NCBI GenBank assembly: GCA_003290165.1
Contig: QNQO01002061.1
Coordinates: 1 to 64,000, forward strand
DNA from: Berberis thunbergii
Taxonomy: Eukaryota; Streptophyta; Magnoliopsida; Ranunculales; Berberidaceae
Length of the DNA: 64,000 bases
Direction: 5' to 3'
In this document: positions 62,687 through 64,000 of the stretch, piece after piece
How positions within the stretch are numbered: the first letter of the stretch is position 1
Layout: each line of letters opens with the position of its first letter
Program-made: the position numbers and the translations under genes
Notes under the pieces: generated by a model
Seen by the model: only the letters and a program-made list of their open reading frames with translations
What the model was told of the DNA's origin: nothing
Databases searched by the model: none

Positions 62687-64000
62687 ATGGACACTCGTGG
62701 CAAAACGAATGCAGAATTCCGCATCGATGTCAATGAAATCTTGGCACGACACGAGTCTAGTTTCGATCAGGTGAACAGAACCTTACAAGTGGTGTTAACC
62801 GAGCTTCAAGCTCTTCGAGCCTCCCGTAGCCAAAACACTAGCCCTCCCGAGACCAACCCATTTGTACGTGACAAATCCTCACACCCACATACTTCCCGTT
62901 CTAACACTATCAACGACTATTCTCATCAACACCTCAAGTTGTCTTTCCCAAGTTTTAATGGAGACGACCCAACTGGATGGATTTACAAGGCAGAACAATA
63001 CTTTGAATTTGAATTCAAAAACACTGCACCAGAACAAGAAATTTAGTTGGCTTCCTTCCATTTAGAAGGCATCGCCCTGCAATGGCACAGGTGGTTGACG
63101 AAATTTCGCAGACCACTTACATGGGATGAGTTCACCAAGGCTGTACAACTCCGATTCGGCCCAACCGACTACGAGGACCCGTCAGAAGCTCTGACTCGCC
63201 TTTAACAGACCACAACCGTAGCAGCTTTTGAAAAGCTTTCCCACCAAGTTGATGGCCTGCCCGAAAAGTTCCTAATTGGTTGTTTTATTGCAGGACTTCG
63301 CATAGACGTAAAAATTAAACAACCCGAAACCTTGGTGGATACAATAGGAGTGGCTCGGCTAATTGAGGAACGCAACTAGTTGCAGAAGAGACCAAACCTG
63401 CAACTTCATTCCCAACCTGCTTTTGCGACACCAAAGGCCTCACCCAACCCAATAGCAGGTGTGCTAGGACCTCCACCAACCCAACGCATAAACCAAAGTT
63501 CCAACACTCAACCAACTACCTTCCGCCGAATCACCAATCAAGAGGCACGAGAAGTCGAGAGGAGGGATTATGCTATTATTGTGACGAGAAATTCGTTCCA
63601 GGCCATCGTTGCAAACCATCGCAATTATTTATGATCGAGGATTCACCCCATACGGGCATCGAGGATGTTGAGGGCGATCAACCAGAATCAAAACCTCATG
63701 AAACTCTACTTGAAATTTCTTTTCATGCAATTGCAGGTACCGAACACCCACAAACCATACGCGTCCTCGGCAAGCTGAAAAACAAGAATGTAACGGTGCT
63801 AATAGACGGTGGCAGCACTCACAACTTCATTGATCAGGCTATAGTCTCTAAGTTCGGGTTACCAGTAATCCAGGATAAGAAATTCCAAGTCATGGTTGCT
63901 AAGAGAGAAGATAGAATGTGCTGGACAATGTCGGGCGCTCACCCTCAAGGACTTCCCGTCATTGCCGACTACTACATTCTTCCCGTCGCAGCATGCCAGT
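62687..64000 (+). pseudogene. Second gypsy element gag-protease, interrupted
   Basis: Gag starts MDTRGKTNAEF. The domain shows LSFPSFNGDDPTGWIYKAEQYF, LEGIALQWHRWL and an AGLRIDVK block. In-frame stops occur at 63043-63045, 63202-63204 and 63377-63379. The nucleocapsid region then changes frame (about 63560) to CYYCDEKFVPGHRC, a single zinc knuckle. The protease carries VLIDGGSTHNFID (about 63799-63837), a variant active-site sequence normal for many plant gypsy elements. The gag style and small LTR suggest a chromovirus; RT and chromodomain are outside the window. Confidence 0.82.

Overview
This is nuclear DNA of a eudicot plant. The evidence is AT-rich intergenic sequence, spliced genes that closely resemble Arabidopsis families (a trihelix GT-3-type factor, a CML18-type calmodulin-like protein, a CPK13-type calcium-dependent protein kinase), and a typical plant load of transposons (chromovirus, TRIM, L1 and RTE LINEs, hAT, PIF/Harbinger, MULE and MITE elements). 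I did not identify the species.

Layout. Positions 1-31.5 kb are almost entirely mobile DNA. A sequence of about 1.1 kb occurs as an intact minus-strand copy (582-1720) and as an inverted second copy. Later insertions have cut the second copy into pieces spread from 4.0 to 21.66 kb: two hAT-like elements (4056-4904, 5370-6426), a 3.4-kb block carrying a MULE-like element with ~0.6-kb inverted arms (7136-9770), and a PIF/Harbinger element (10061-21371). The Harbinger element holds a Ty3/gypsy chromovirus (13852-20788), which itself holds two TRIM elements (16199-16838, 19838-20490). Most of these junctions show target-site duplications that I could read directly. Next come a short LINE tail (21664-22040), a nearly complete L1-type LINE on the minus strand (22735-28190), a minisatellite, a copia-type LTR and small MITEs.

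From 32 to 64 kb the window becomes genic. The trihelix GT-3-like gene (34196-35161, minus) has two exons and looks intact. At 38.0-48.7 kb a block is present twice as diverged direct copies. The first copy contains a four-unit tandem array of a uL18-like ribosomal-protein exon; the second copy lacks it. The intronless CML18-like gene (49287-49799, minus) looks intact. The CPK13-like gene starts at 56971 (plus). Five exons cover the kinase domain, the junction region and the first EF-hand; the remaining EF-hand exons must lie beyond 64000. A second chromovirus (62384 to window end) appears to sit in that intron.

The three good genes do not form an operon-like unit, which is normal for plants. 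CML18 and CPK13 both act in calcium signalling, but their proximity may be chance. Everything in the repeats is inferred from motifs and termini; I ran no database search.
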